Source of the DNA: Photorhabdus laumondii subsp. laumondii
Lineage (GTDB): Bacteria; Pseudomonadota; Gammaproteobacteria; Enterobacterales; Enterobacteriaceae
Direction: 5' to 3'
DNA length: 64,000 bases
Assembly: GCF_003343245.1 (NCBI RefSeq)
Contig: NZ_CP024901.1
Span: forward strand, 4,154,001-4,218,000
Part shown: piece by piece, positions 10,996 to 20,721 of the stretch
Numbering within the stretch: position 1 is the stretch's first letter
Layout: each line of letters starts with the position of its first letter
Program-made: the position numbers and the translations under genes
The notes under the pieces: generated by a model
Database searches by the model: none
Seen by the model: only the letters and a program-made list of their open reading frames with translations
Told to the model about the DNA's origin: nothing

Positions 10996-11451
10996 TCATC
11001 CCCTGACAATAATTTCAGCCAGCATTTCCTCATACTCTTCATAATAACCGACTTCTACAAAACCAAAACGTTGATAAAATGATTTATGGCGTTCACTAGT
11101 TTCGTCATAACAGACAGTAATCCTGTAACAATCAGGCTGCTGTTTCATTTCATCCAGTAATAACTGCATCGCCGAACTTCCAATACCTCTGTTTTGGTAA
11201 GATTTATCAATCATCATTCGATACAGATTATATTCGTTGGGTTTTCCTTCATTAACGCAACGCTCATACATTGCAAAACCAACTATTTCCTCGCCAAAAC
11301 AGATCACTCTTGGCCTACAATATTCATTAAAATGTGATTCGACAATTGACTCTGAATTTGGCGCGACGAAACCTTCTTGTCCAGGTTCGACTTCAAGAGA
11401 CATCACATCCTCATAGTTGTCTTTATCGACATCAATCAACGATACTTTCAT
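10996..11451 (-). CDS. GNAT-family N-acetyltransferase in the NRPS operon
   Basis: 151 residues with a complete GNAT fold: the acetyl-CoA pyrophosphate-binding loop is YQNRGIGSSAMQLLLDEM (Q/RxxGxG/A). The end has the usual FYQRFGFVEVG motif. The N-terminal half (EGFVAPNSESIVES...) resembles polyamine/diamine acetyltransferases of the PaiA/BltD type. It lies 18 bp after the JmjC gene and 59 bp before the large NRPS, so it is co-transcribed. In this setting it could acetylate the amino group of a cationic peptide or free diaminobutyrate, as self-resistance or tailoring. Acetyltransferase self-resistance has been described for odilorhabdin producers, from memory. The substrate is not readable from sequence. 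Confidence 0.88.
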   Translation of the reverse strand: MKVSLIDVDKDNYEDVMSLEVEPGQEGFVAPNSESIVESHFNEYCRPRVICFGEEIVGFAMYERCVNEGKPNEYNLYRMMIDKSYQNRGIGSSAMQLLLDEMKQQPDCYRITVCYDETSERHKSFYQRFGFVEVGYYEEYEEMLAEIIVRG

Positions 11452-11469
11452 AATTAACCTACTTACTTT

Positions 11470-12327
11470 TTAAGAAATATAATTAAGATACGGGCGGTAC
11501 TTCTCGAAAAAACTTTCGCGCTTCATTAATCCCAAAAGCCCACATAAACTTAGCCAATTGTAATACAAATTTTCACGCGGCATTTTTTCTTTAATGCTCT
11601 TAAAACTTACAAGGGCTGAAGATCGAGTATGAAAATCGATATTAAAAGAAATGCTATCAGTCAACGTTCTTACATGATGAAGCATACCCGCCGGCATGAT
11701 TAATATATCGCCTTGATGCACCTCAATCGTGGATTTGTTTATGTTAGCTATCTCACCAACATCCTGAATCTCTGGATTATACTCAAACCAGCGCCACCCT
11801 CGACGAGAACAGGCCGCTCTTTCTTCCCAAGGAATAAAAGAGAATCTTTTACTTCCTTTTATCTGAAAAAATAGATTGTTTGTTCTTAAAGTATCAAAAT
11901 GCAGTGGCGTTATAGCGCCGGCTGGAGACATAAAAAATTGAACAAATTTCCACCATTCATTTCGATAAAGCTTTGGCAAAATAGTTAGCGGAAAATCACT
12001 AACGTCATTAAGTAACTGCTGAGCTTGTAAAAAGATAGGGATGTCATGACAATAGGGAATATTATTACCCATCTCTCCTTTTTTATATGCATGCAGAATT
12101 TCTAAATAACGATACATCTTGGCTTGCTCAAAACGCACACCATTTGCATCAAAAAATTTGATCACAACATCAATTTGAGGAAACTTATCTTGAAAGTATT
12201 CAGAATTCCATTGCCTTATCGCTGGCCAGTCTTGCAATAAACCTCGGTAAACAATTGCGTATCCCCGAGCAAGTGTGTGATGAAATTCAAGCTGATTAAA
12301 CTTAGTAAGTTCTACTACACGGCTCAT
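11470..12327 (-). CDS. JmjC/cupin-8 Fe(II)/2-oxoglutarate oxygenase
   Basis: 285 residues of the cupin_8/JmjC (FIH-like) type. The core ITPLHFDTLRTNNLFFQIKG supplies the iron-binding HxD pair. GDILIMPAGMLHHV supplies the distal histidine, and SKRFSFIPW lies between them. Such enzymes hydroxylate a carbon of an amino-acid side chain, using iron and 2-oxoglutarate. It sits 16 bp downstream of the diaminobutyrate aminotransferase and directly before the GNAT, within the NRPS operon. The natural reading is beta-hydroxylation of a free or carrier-bound amino acid, possibly diaminobutyrate. ATG start with AGGAG upstream. Family call is firm; substrate is inferred. Confidence 0.88.
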   Translation of the reverse strand: MSRVVELTKFNQLEFHHTLARGYAIVYRGLLQDWPAIRQWNSEYFQDKFPQIDVVIKFFDANGVRFEQAKMYRYLEILHAYKKGEMGNNIPYCHDIPIFLQAQQLLNDVSDFPLTILPKLYRNEWWKFVQFFMSPAGAITPLHFDTLRTNNLFFQIKGSKRFSFIPWEERAACSRRGWRWFEYNPEIQDVGEIANINKSTIEVHQGDILIMPAGMLHHVRTLTDSISFNIDFHTRSSALVSFKSIKEKMPRENLYYNWLSLCGLLGLMKRESFFEKYRPYLNYIS

Positions 12328-12343
12328 AATTCTACACTCCTAG

Positions 12344-13654
12344 CTAATAATTGCTGCTAGCCGATACCCTTTGAAATTCACTTTCGCAGTTATTACTATT
12401 TCTCGATTTTAAACTGGCGAGAGCCTGTTCTATAATCCTCAATCCTTTTACAAGTGTGTCTTCATCAATAGTCAAGGCAGGCATCAATTTCAACACTTCA
12501 TCATTGGGGCCACACAACTCCACAATCAAACCATTTTCAAAGCAATGCTTCACCAAATATTGTGTTAATGAGGAATCAACCATTTCTATACCTTGCATGA
12601 ATCCAATCCCCTTAACTCGCAGTACAAATTCATGGTACTCTTTAGCCAAAGAGTCCAAGTACGCTCGAATTAATTCAGCCTTATGCTCAATTATCTTCTG
12701 AAAAGAGCTATCGCCCCAATATTCATTTAACATCGCTTTTGAAGCAACAAATGCTAAGTTATTACCTCGAAATGTGCCGTTGTCTTCCGCCGGTTTCCAC
12801 ACATCGATATCGGGAGAAATAAGCAATAAAGACATAGGTAGCCCAATACCGCCAATAGATTTAGAAAGACAAACTAAGTCAGGTTTAATACTTGCACGCT
12901 CAAAACTAAAGAATGTCCCGGTACGACCACAGCCAGATTGAATATCATCAACGATTAATAGAATGTTGAATTCTTGGGTAAGTTTTCTCAACGCTCTCAA
13001 CCATTCAACAGAAGCAACATTTAATCCGCCTTCTCCTTGTACAGTCTCAAGAATTACCGCAGCGGGAAGATCAACCCCTGAACTGGAATCAGTAAGTAGC
13101 TTTCTAAAATACCCTATATAATCAAATTCTCCGTCGATATAGCCATCAAATGGTAAGCGCGTAATTTGAGAATATAACCCAGGTTGGCGGTGATGTTGAC
13201 TACCGGTTAAACTCAGCGACACTCCGGTCATACCGTGAAAGGCGTTGGTAAAACAAACAATATTTTCTCTTTTTGTATACTTTCTTGCTAATTTTACCGC
13301 AGATTCAATGACACTCGTGCCCGTAGGACTGGTAAATTGTAAACGATATTCAAGCTGTCTCGGTTTCAAAATCTTATCAACAAATGTCGATATAAACTCC
13401 ATCTTTGCTTCCGAGTACAAATCAAGCCCCATAATAATACCATCATCTTGAATATACTTGAAAATCTGTTGTTTTATGATTGTATTATTATGTCCATAGT
13501 TCAACGCACCAGCGCCACATAAAAAATCAATGTAACTTTTACCATCTATATCGATTAAGGTAGAACCTATACCATTTCTAAATATTACGGGAAATCTACG
13601 GCAATATGAGCGAGCTTTAGACTCATAATTATTAAATATTTCATCTATTTCCAT
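12344..13654 (-). CDS. Diaminobutyrate-2-oxoglutarate aminotransferase, EctB type
   Basis: Class-III PLP aminotransferase of 436 residues from the ATG at 13654, which has GGAG upstream; longer readings add an unrelated N-terminus. Signature stretches are SYCRRFPVIF, FLCGAGALNYGHNN, the FTSPTGTSVIESAVKLARK cofactor region, AFHGMTG, LIVDDIQSGCGRTG and the PLP lysine in LVCLSKSIGG. These match ectoine-type enzymes that convert aspartate-beta-semialdehyde and glutamate to L-2,4-diaminobutyrate. No ectA or ectC is present, so ectoine is not the end product. As first gene of the operon it most likely supplies diaminobutyrate to the NRPS. The last ~20 residues are poorly conserved. Confidence 0.93.
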   Translation of the reverse strand: MEIDEIFNNYESKARSYCRRFPVIFRNGIGSTLIDIDGKSYIDFLCGAGALNYGHNNTIIKQQIFKYIQDDGIIMGLDLYSEAKMEFISTFVDKILKPRQLEYRLQFTSPTGTSVIESAVKLARKYTKRENIVCFTNAFHGMTGVSLSLTGSQHHRQPGLYSQITRLPFDGYIDGEFDYIGYFRKLLTDSSSGVDLPAAVILETVQGEGGLNVASVEWLRALRKLTQEFNILLIVDDIQSGCGRTGTFFSFERASIKPDLVCLSKSIGGIGLPMSLLLISPDIDVWKPAEDNGTFRGNNLAFVASKAMLNEYWGDSSFQKIIEHKAELIRAYLDSLAKEYHEFVLRVKGIGFMQGIEMVDSSLTQYLVKHCFENGLIVELCGPNDEVLKLMPALTIDEDTLVKGLRIIEQALASLKSRNSNNCESEFQRVSASSNY

Positions 13655-13695
13655 AATAACTCCACAGTAATCCAGATAAAAGCCAGATTGATTTA

Positions 13696-13818
13696 TACCC
13701 GTCATCTTTCAAGTTGCTTCTTTGTTGGCTGCACTCGCTCACCCCGGTCACATAGTTATCTATGCTCCCGGGGATTCTCTCCCTTGCCGCCGCGATGCAT
13801 CTTGAAATCCATAGGGTA
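13696..13818 (+). mobile_element. 123-bp MITE, copy 1 (IS630-related)
   Basis: Full-length copy of a repeat found seven times here. It opens TACCCGTCATCTTTCAAG, closes with CTTGAAATCCATAGGGTA and is flanked by TA on both sides (13694-13695, 13819-13820). It lies only 41 bp upstream of the aminotransferase start, i.e. in the leader or promoter of the NRPS operon. Both ends resemble the ends of the IS630 element at 51.8 kb. Confidence 0.85.
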
Positions 13819-13927
13819 TATACCATACAACCCTAAAGCCTCTCCCGATACATACAGGTTTGAAGCACACTTCATCACATCACTATTTTATTCACTCATC
13901 TATTTTTCTAAAAAAATCTATTTCCAC

Positions 13928-14013
13928 TACCTATAATTGTTATCCGTAATAATTACCTACAATTGTTACTAGTAATTATTACCTATAATTCGAAATTGTT
14001 ACCGGTATTTTTT
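13928..14013. repeat. Iterated AT-rich motif upstream of the NRPS operon
   Basis: Between two MITEs the sequence cycles through ACCTATAATTGTTA, ACCTACAATTGTTA and ACCTATAATT. These alternate with GTAATAATTAC and AGTAATTATTACC, which are near inverted copies of one another. The spacing and mirrored halves look like a regulator-binding region or promoter array for the minus-strand NRPS operon. No protein can be named. Confidence 0.4.
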
Positions 14014-14049
14014 ATTTCATAACAGGTCGCAAAGATTTGCATTAATATA

Positions 14050-14172
14050 TATCCGTCATCTTTCAAGTTGCCTCTTTGTTGGCTGCACTCCCTCACCCCA
14101 GTCACATAGTTACCTATGCTCCCGGGGATTCGCTCCCTTGCCGTCGCGATGCATCTTGAAATCTATTGGGTA
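14050..14172 (+). mobile_element. 123-bp MITE, copy 2 (IS630-related)
   Basis: Same length, orientation and flanking TA as copy 1, which lies 231 bp away. The left end reads TATCCGTC instead of TACCCGTC and the right end ATTGGGTA instead of ATAGGGTA, so this copy has drifted slightly. It separates the upstream region of the NRPS operon from the 3' side of the prp operon. Confidence 0.83.
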
Positions 14173-14477
14173 TAATGTTTTTCTAATCACAGAGTTCTGT
14201 ATATTCCTAATATCTATTTTTTTCAATAGTAATATAGCTAAATCTACTACAGTTATACACTTGATTAAATTACAGGCAATTAACGTCGTAATATTTAATT
14301 CTCTGCTTCAATATACTGCTGAAAAATAATAACTAGCCAACCCATGTGAAAGCAAAACATAGCTTATAACAATTTTTTATGTTTAGATAATAAAATGAAC
14401 GTTAACATAAACTGAACATTAACACAGATAAAAGTCAAACACCAATCAAATAAATAGAAAAATTTAATATATTATAA

Positions 14478-14786
14478 AGAAACCTTACCTGCTTTCGATC
14501 TCAGGAACCTCTAAACAACAATCGCTTTTACCTGTCAACATCAATTGATAAAACTATTTCTGCTGGTACAGAACTTAAACCATATATAGAACAAGTTGGC
14601 TACCGTTATTTGCCCTCCAGAAATAAACAGCGAACTCATACAAGCATTGCTCTTATTTATCCTTGGGAGTTAATTAGCAGACGTTATATACCCTATGGGA
14701 CGGGTATATACACGCCAACCACAACAGAGTCTATTATGCATTTAGCGACAGTAAGAGTTCGGATTTTCTTATCACCCCCTCATTAA
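14478..14786 (+). pseudogene. Remnant open frame, unrecognised
   Basis: An open frame of 102 codons runs from just after a TAA to a TAA, with no start codon in its first ~85 codons. Its middle reads like real protein (ELKPYIEQVGYRYLPSRN, then LIYPWELISRRYIPYGTG). This suggests the 3' end of a lost gene. I do not recognise the family. The rest of the 14173-14806 interval shows no gene. Confidence 0.3.
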
Positions 14787-14806
14787 ACATAATAAATATT
14801 AATCAG

Positions 14807-16693
14807 TTAGCAAAAAACAGCTTCTCGAATGACGTCTAATGAGGCAGGATTTTCAATCAAGGAAAGATCGCCAGGTTCACGCCCTTCACATATTGCCTGC
14901 ATGGTTCGACGTAGCATTTTTCCTGAACGCGTCTTGGGAAGCTGAGAGACAAAATAAATCCGTGCCGGGCGGCCCACACTACCAATCTGTTTATTGACCA
15001 ACCCCATCAAAACCTTTTCCAAAGCAGCAAAATGCTCGGCATTCTGGATCTCCTTCCCATCCTTGAGGACAGCAAAAGCAACCGCGACTTGCCCCTTGAT
15101 GGCATCCTTAATACCAATCACAGCCACTTCGGCAACATCTTCATGGCTGGCAATACACTCTTCTATCTCCCGCGTTCCCAGACGATGCCCGGCCACATTA
15201 ATCACATCATCCGAACGCCCCAAAATAAAATAATAGCCGTCACTATCACGGATACCCCAATCGAATGTGGAATAAACAGCATGCTCAAAGTGTCGCCAAT
15301 AGGTATTGATAAAACGGGTATCATCACCATAGATAGTTTGAATACAACCCGGTGGCAAAGGTCCTTCAATCACGAGCATACCTTTTTCGTTATCACCACA
15401 CGCCTCTCCAGTCAGTTCATTGATGAGCTTGACATGAAAGCCATACATCGGGAAGCCGGTACTGCCAAATCGACTCGGCCGGTCATCCAGCGTACGGGCG
15501 ATAGCCATAATTGGCCAACCGGTCTCAGTCTGCCAATAATTATCAATGACAGGGACGTTGATAGCCTCAGCAATCCAGCGGGCGGTATGTTCATCAAGCG
15601 GTTCTCCCGCCAAATACAATGTCTTAAGTGATGAAATATCGTATTTACCAATACATTCAATTGGATATTTTTTCAGTACACGAATAGCTGTAGGCGCTGA
15701 AAACATCCGCGTTACTTGATATTTCTCCACTATTTTCCACCAAATACCCGCATCTGGCCGTATCGGTAGCCCCTCATACATAATCGTCGCCATTCCTGCA
15801 ATTAAAGGAGCATAGGCAATATAAGAATGCCCGACGATCCAGCCAATATCTGAGGTGCTAAAAAATACCTCACCCGCTTTACCACCAAAAATGATATCCA
15901 TAGATGTTGCCAATGCGACAGCATAACCGCCAACATCACGCTGCACGCCCTTTGGCGTGCCCGTCGTACCGGAAGTATAGAGCACACAGGAGGTTTCATT
16001 TGATTCAAGCCAGGTTACGGGAATGTCAGCATCAAAGTACTTCTGCCGCAATGTCGCGAAATCGATATCTCTCCCCGGTACCCAAACCATTTCTGCCAAT
16101 CCACGATTAACCATCAATACATGGCGGGGTTTGTGGTTCGCCAGTTCGATGGCTTCATCTAACAATGGCTTGTAAGGAATAATTTTTCCACCACGCGCTC
16201 CCCCATCAGCAGATACCACCAACACCGGTTCAGCATTATCCAACCGTGTGGCAAGGCTCTGAGAAGCAAAACCACCAAAGACAACAGAGTGAACGGCACC
16301 AATACGGGCACAAGCGAGCAAAACAAACAATGCTTCGGCAATCATCGGCATATAAACCAAAACTCTGTCGCCTTTTTTAACGCCCAGAGAGAGCATCATG
16401 GCAGCCGCTCGATTCACTTCCTGATGTAATTCTTTGAAAGTAAATACTTTCTCACTATTGGTTTCTGTTGAGATAGTGATGAGCGCCTTAGCATCAGGCT
16501 GGCTTTCCAGCCAGCGATCCAACGCGTTGTAGCATAGGTTGGTTTTTCCCCCGCAAAACCAACGAGCAAAAGGAGGATTGCTATAATCCAGCACTTGCTC
16601 AAAAGGATGTTGCCAGAAAATACGTTGCGCCTGCTCAGCCCAGAAAGCGTTGGGATCATCAATGGACTGCTGATAAAAAGCGTTGAATGACAT
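14807..16693 (-). CDS. prpE: Propionyl-CoA synthetase
   Basis: Activates propionate to propionyl-CoA, feeding the methylcitrate cycle. It is 628 residues from the MSFNAF start, the same length as I recall for the E. coli protein and aligning with its N-terminus; upstream in-frame codons are ignored for that reason. ANL-superfamily motifs are present: YTSGTTGTPKGVQRDVGG (P-loop), DNYWQTETGWP, the hinge DWGIRDSDGYYFILGRSDD and the C-terminal catalytic lysine in KTRSGKMLRR. Last gene of prpBCDE, 72 bp after prpD. Confidence 0.96.
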   Translation of the reverse strand: MSFNAFYQQSIDDPNAFWAEQAQRIFWQHPFEQVLDYSNPPFARWFCGGKTNLCYNALDRWLESQPDAKALITISTETNSEKVFTFKELHQEVNRAAAMMLSLGVKKGDRVLVYMPMIAEALFVLLACARIGAVHSVVFGGFASQSLATRLDNAEPVLVVSADGGARGGKIIPYKPLLDEAIELANHKPRHVLMVNRGLAEMVWVPGRDIDFATLRQKYFDADIPVTWLESNETSCVLYTSGTTGTPKGVQRDVGGYAVALATSMDIIFGGKAGEVFFSTSDIGWIVGHSYIAYAPLIAGMATIMYEGLPIRPDAGIWWKIVEKYQVTRMFSAPTAIRVLKKYPIECIGKYDISSLKTLYLAGEPLDEHTARWIAEAINVPVIDNYWQTETGWPIMAIARTLDDRPSRFGSTGFPMYGFHVKLINELTGEACGDNEKGMLVIEGPLPPGCIQTIYGDDTRFINTYWRHFEHAVYSTFDWGIRDSDGYYFILGRSDDVINVAGHRLGTREIEECIASHEDVAEVAVIGIKDAIKGQVAVAFAVLKDGKEIQNAEHFAALEKVLMGLVNKQIGSVGRPARIYFVSQLPKTRSGKMLRRTMQAICEGREPGDLSLIENPASLDVIREAVFC

Positions 16694-16765
16694 AATCTCT
16701 CCTATGTTCTGCCGTAGATGATAGAGCGGCACTTTGGGAGAGCAGCCGCCGATAATATTGGAAAT

Positions 16766-18217
16766 TCAGATAACGTATAAGTCGAGGTATTCGTTTACCG
16801 GCATGCTTTCTAACAACGAGCAGTCAAGGGAAACAGACAGGATTCTCCTCTGTTGCGTTTCAGGGAACTGACGTGCCAGGTTGGTTCTAAATTTTTTCAG
16901 CAATAATGGAATGCCTTCCTTACGGCGACGAGCATGGCCGATGGGGAATTCAACTTTGACTTCATCGAGCTGGCTGCCATCTGTAAACGTAACAGTTAAT
17001 GCGTTAGCAATAGAACGTTTTTCCGGATCGTGATAATCACGGGTAAAATCCAGATCTTCAATACATACTATCTTTTCCCGCAGTGCATCAATGCGAGGAT
17101 CTGCCGCAACGCTATCTTCATAATCCGCCGCAGTAAGACGACCAAAGATTAAAGGAATCGCCACCATGTACTGAATACAGTGGTCTCGGTCCGCAGGATT
17201 ATTTAACGGGCTTTGTTTATCGATAATCCGTATACAAGCTTCATGGGTACGAATAGTGATTTTTGTAATGTCATTGATAGTCTTACCGGCGTCTTTCAAT
17301 TGTTGATGCAGACTGATCGCCGCTTCCACCGCAGTTTGCGCATGAAATTCTGCCGGGAAAGCGATCTTGAACAGCACGTTTTCCATCACATAAGCGCCAT
17401 AGGCACGCTGGAATTTAAAAGGCTGACCATTGAACAGGACATCATAGAATCCCCACGTTTTTGCAGTTAATACCGAGGGATATCCCATTTCACCCTTTTG
17501 CGCCATCAAAGCCAAGCGAACCGCGCGGGATGTTGCATCACCGGCAGCCCAAGATTTACGTGAGCCAGTATTGGGAGCATGACGGTAAGTTCGCAATGAT
17601 TGACCATCAACCCAAGCTAGCGATACCGCGCTCAAGATCTCTTCCCGATTCAATCCCAACATTTCAGCAACAACAGCGGTCGAAGCCACTTTTACCAGCA
17701 CGACATGATCTAAACCGACTTTATTGAATGCATTCTCCAGTGCAAGACATCCCTGAATTTCATGCGCTTTAACCATCCCCGTCAAAACATCTTTGATCGT
17801 AAGCGGCTTTTTCCCACCAGCAACGGCATTTCTTGATAGCCAGTCAGCCACTGCTAAGATGCCACCGAGGTTATCGGATGGATGCCCCCATTCAGCGGCA
17901 AGCCATGTGTCATTAAAATCTAGCCAGCGGATCATCGTACCAATGTTAAATGCCGCCTGTACCGGATCGAGTTGAAACTGGGTTCCCGGCACCCGCACGC
18001 CATTAGGGACCACTGTCCCCGGCACAATCGGCCCTAGTAATTTCTTGCAGGCCGGGTATTCCAGTGCCTCTAACCCACAACCCAACGTATCCAGAAAACA
18101 GTAATAAGCCGTTTCATAGGCGACGGATGATGTGATGGCGTATTCCATAACATAATCCACAATATCCGCAATAACCTGATCATATTCAGGATGATTGCTT
18201 GCAACAGAGGTAGACAT
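16766..18217 (-). CDS. prpD: 2-Methylcitrate dehydratase
   Basis: Dehydrates 2-methylcitrate to 2-methyl-cis-aconitate. It has 483 residues, the length I recall for E. coli PrpD. Conserved stretches include [20 protein letters not shown] near residue 140 and [19 protein letters not shown], both typical of the MmgE/PrpD family. It is 54 bp downstream of prpC and 72 bp upstream of prpE on the same strand, so part of one operon. No frameshifts or missing regions are visible. Confidence 0.96.
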   Translation of the reverse strand: MSTSVASNHPEYDQVIADIVDYVMEYAITSSVAYETAYYCFLDTLGCGLEALEYPACKKLLGPIVPGTVVPNGVRVPGTQFQLDPVQAAFNIGTMIRWLDFNDTWLAAEWGHPSDNLGGILAVADWLSRNAVAGGKKPLTIKDVLTGMVKAHEIQGCLALENAFNKVGLDHVVLVKVASTAVVAEMLGLNREEILSAVSLAWVDGQSLRTYRHAPNTGSRKSWAAGDATSRAVRLALMAQKGEMGYPSVLTAKTWGFYDVLFNGQPFKFQRAYGAYVMENVLFKIAFPAEFHAQTAVEAAISLHQQLKDAGKTINDITKITIRTHEACIRIIDKQSPLNNPADRDHCIQYMVAIPLIFGRLTAADYEDSVAADPRIDALREKIVCIEDLDFTRDYHDPEKRSIANALTVTFTDGSQLDEVKVEFPIGHARRRKEGIPLLLKKFRTNLARQFPETQQRRILSVSLDCSLLESMPVNEYLDLYVI

Positions 18218-18271
18218 AATAATTCCTTGTTAAAAAACACTCATGCAGGAATCTCTGCATCAAAAATAGCG

Positions 18272-19438
18272 TTACCCACGTTTACCTATTGGCGTAAATA
18301 CTCGATTTTCTGGCCCGGTATAGTCGGCTGAAGGGCGAATAATTTTGTTATCAATACGCTGTTCAATGATGTGAGCAGCCCACCCCGCTGTGCGGGCAAT
18401 CACAAACAACGGTGTAAACATCGCCGTTGGCACGCCCATCATGTGATAGGAAACCGCTGAGAACCAATCAAGATTCGGGAACATTTTTTTGTTGGCCCAC
18501 ATCACCGCTTCTAGTCGATCCGCAATATTAAACATTTTGGTGGTTCCTGCCTCTTTAGAAAGTTGCAGGGCCACATCTTTAATCACTTTGTGACGGGGAT
18601 CAGAAATAGTGTAAACCGGATGACCAAAGCCAATAATGACCTCTTTTCTCGCCAAACGCGCCAGAATATCACGCTCTGCTTCATCAGGATTTTCATAGCG
18701 CTGTTGAATTTCAAAAGAGACTTCGTTTGCTCCACCGTGTTTTGGCCCTCTCAGTGCACCAATCGCCCCGATGATGGCGGAGTAGATATCCGTACCCGTT
18801 CCTGCAATAACCCGACTGGTAAATGTCGAGGCATTAAATTCGTGTTCCGCATAAAGGATTAGGGAGGTATGCATGGCCTTTTCCCACGATTCACAGGTTT
18901 TTTTACCATGCAGGAGGTGCAGAAAATGCCCGCCTATCGACACATCATCAGTTTCCACCTCAATGCGCCGCCCATTGTGGCTATAGTGATACCAATAGAG
19001 CAATATGGAGCTGAGAGAGGCTAGTAATCTGTCAGCAATATCACGCGCTCCCGCGAGGTTGTGATCGTCTTTCTCAGGCAATGTACAACCCAGAACGGAG
19101 ACTCCAGTACGCATAACATCCATAGGATGGGCGGCGGCGGGTAATGTTTCCAGTGCTGCCTTTACGCTACCCGGCAGACCTCGCAGTGCGGTTAATTTCG
19201 CTTTATAGGCAGCCAATTCAGCACGAGAAGGCAATTTTTCGTGGACCAATAGGTATGCAACTTCTTCGAATTCACACTGGGTTGCAAGATCAAGAATATC
19301 GTAACCACGGTAGTGGAGATCATTACCGGTTTTTCCAACGGTACAAAGTGCCGTGTTACCCGCACTGACGCCAGAAAGGGCTACAGATTTTTTAGGCTTG
19401 AAAGTGGTTAACTCAGTCATCGTGTTCTGTTCGCTCAT
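18272..19438 (-). CDS. prpC: 2-Methylcitrate synthase
   Basis: Condenses propionyl-CoA with oxaloacetate. It has 388 residues from the ATG at 19438. A GTG three codons upstream lies inside the AGAGGTGA ribosome-binding site and is unlikely to be used. Citrate-synthase motifs are visible: [10 protein letters not shown], the histidine in [10 protein letters not shown], the second histidine in [14 protein letters not shown] and the catalytic aspartate region [14 protein letters not shown]. Followed 54 bp later by prpD. Confidence 0.96.
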   Translation of the reverse strand: MSEQNTMTELTTFKPKKSVALSGVSAGNTALCTVGKTGNDLHYRGYDILDLATQCEFEEVAYLLVHEKLPSRAELAAYKAKLTALRGLPGSVKAALETLPAAAHPMDVMRTGVSVLGCTLPEKDDHNLAGARDIADRLLASLSSILLYWYHYSHNGRRIEVETDDVSIGGHFLHLLHGKKTCESWEKAMHTSLILYAEHEFNASTFTSRVIAGTGTDIYSAIIGAIGALRGPKHGGANEVSFEIQQRYENPDEAERDILARLARKEVIIGFGHPVYTISDPRHKVIKDVALQLSKEAGTTKMFNIADRLEAVMWANKKMFPNLDWFSAVSYHMMGVPTAMFTPLFVIARTAGWAAHIIEQRIDNKIIRPSADYTGPENRVFTPIGKRG

Positions 19439-19498
19439 GGGTATCACCTCTACGGTTTTTATGCCATATAAAACGACGAAATTAGGTGGGGATGTCCG

Positions 19499-20389
19499 TC
19501 ATTGAGATTTTTTCTGGGAGAAAAGCAGATCCAGTTTTTGTTCAAAATCGTAGTAGTTGATGCTTTCGTATAACTCGTTGCGAGTCTGCATCATGCTGAT
19601 CACACTCTTCTGTGTCCCTTCGCGGCGAAGTGTGATGTAAACCTGCTCGGCGGCCTTATTCATCGCACGGAAAGCAGAAAGTGGGTAAAGCGCAATAGAG
19701 ACATCCGCACTTTTCAACTCTTCAGTTGTGAAAAGTGGAGTCGCCCCAAATTCAGTTATATTGGCTAATACAGGAACCCCGGTTGTTGACGCAAATGCTT
19801 TATACATATGTAATTCGGTGATCGCCTCAGGAAACAGCATGTCTGCCCCAGCTTCGATATAGGCTTTTGCCCGATCAAGGGCCGCTGCAAATCCTTCAAC
19901 AGCCAAAGCATCAGTACGAGCCATAATGATAAAATGCTTATCAGTACGGGCATCGACAGCGGCCTTGATGCGATCAACCATTTCCTCTTTGGATACAATC
20001 TCTTTATTCGGACGATGACCGCAGCGCTTCGCACCAACCTGATCTTCAATATGCAGCCCCGCCGCTCCCGCTTTAATCATGGAACGCACAGTGCGAGCCA
20101 CATTAAAGGCAGAAGAACCAAAACCGATATCCGCATCCACCAACAATGGCAAATCGCATACGTCCGTAATACGATGAATATCTGTTAACACATCATCCAG
20201 CGTTGAAATTCCCAGATCAGGCATACCCAATGAACCCGCCGATACACCGCCACCAGAAAGATAGATAGCTTTATAGCCCGCCCGTTTTGCCAGCAACGCA
20301 TGATTCGCATTAATGGTACCGACAACCTGTAACGGGGACTCAGCGTCTATAGCCCGACGAAATGCCAAACCGGCAGAGGAAAGAGTCAT
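19499..20389 (-). CDS. prpB: Methylisocitrate lyase
   Basis: Cleaves 2-methylisocitrate to pyruvate and succinate. It has 296 residues from [10 protein letters not shown], which matches the length and N-terminus recalled for E. coli; GAGGTC lies 8-12 bases upstream. Key motifs are [25 protein letters not shown] (metal-binding aspartates) and the [13 protein letters not shown] loop with the catalytic cysteine. First gene of prpBCDE; the sigma-54 promoter candidate starts about 40 bp upstream. Confidence 0.96.
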   Translation of the reverse strand: MTLSSAGLAFRRAIDAESPLQVVGTINANHALLAKRAGYKAIYLSGGGVSAGSLGMPDLGISTLDDVLTDIHRITDVCDLPLLVDADIGFGSSAFNVARTVRSMIKAGAAGLHIEDQVGAKRCGHRPNKEIVSKEEMVDRIKAAVDARTDKHFIIMARTDALAVEGFAAALDRAKAYIEAGADMLFPEAITELHMYKAFASTTGVPVLANITEFGATPLFTTEELKSADVSIALYPLSAFRAMNKAAEQVYITLRREGTQKSVISMMQTRNELYESINYYDFEQKLDLLFSQKKSQ

Positions 20390-20430
20390 ATAAGACCTCA
20401 TTGTTATTATAATGAAACACATTTGTTACC

Positions 20431-20448
20431 TAGCAACATACGTACCAA
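20431..20448 (-). promoter_or_regulatory. Sigma-54 promoter of prpBCDE
   Basis: Read on the minus strand this is TGGTACGTATGTTGCT. It fits the sigma-54 consensus TGGCACG-N4-TTGCT at all but one position, with GG and GC spaced by exactly 10 bases. Initiation about 12 bases past the GC would leave a ~30-base leader to the prpB start at 20389. It fits control by PrpR, a sigma-54 activator encoded divergently next door. Confidence 0.8.
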
Positions 20449-20602
20449 TAAAGTAAAAAATAGCTAATGACTTTAAAAAACAAACACCATAAAAATATAT
20501 ATGATTGTTTTTAAATTAAAAAATAGCACTAAAAATATTTATTAGCTTGTAGGAAAGTACCATTGATAGAAAAACTCATCTGTTCCATAATGAATCAATT
20601 AC

Positions 20603-20614
20603 GTTTCATGAAAC
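20603..20614. promoter_or_regulatory. Palindromic operator candidate for PrpR
   Basis: GTTTCATGAAAC is a perfect 12-bp palindrome. Related half-sites follow directly (ATGAAACAATTGCGAAACAT, 20618-20637). The cluster lies about 155 bp upstream of the sigma-54 promoter, a normal distance for an enhancer-type activator site, and about 110 bp before prpR. Binding by PrpR is inferred. Confidence 0.55.
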
Positions 20615-20721
20615 ATGAATGAAACAATTGCGAAACATTGAATTATTGTGGTGGGAAAAGCGAATAAAGTTCAGCTAAGAAAAACGAAAACAGCGTACAA
20701 AGCGTACAGATAGGGAATAGC

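Noticed and set aside
12344..13654. Part of an ectoine operon
   Set aside because: No ectA or ectC; the neighbours are NRPS and tailoring genes.
13696..13818. Repeats as ERIC or REP elements
   Set aside because: Constant 123-bp size, TA flanks and ends matching the local IS630 fit a MITE better.
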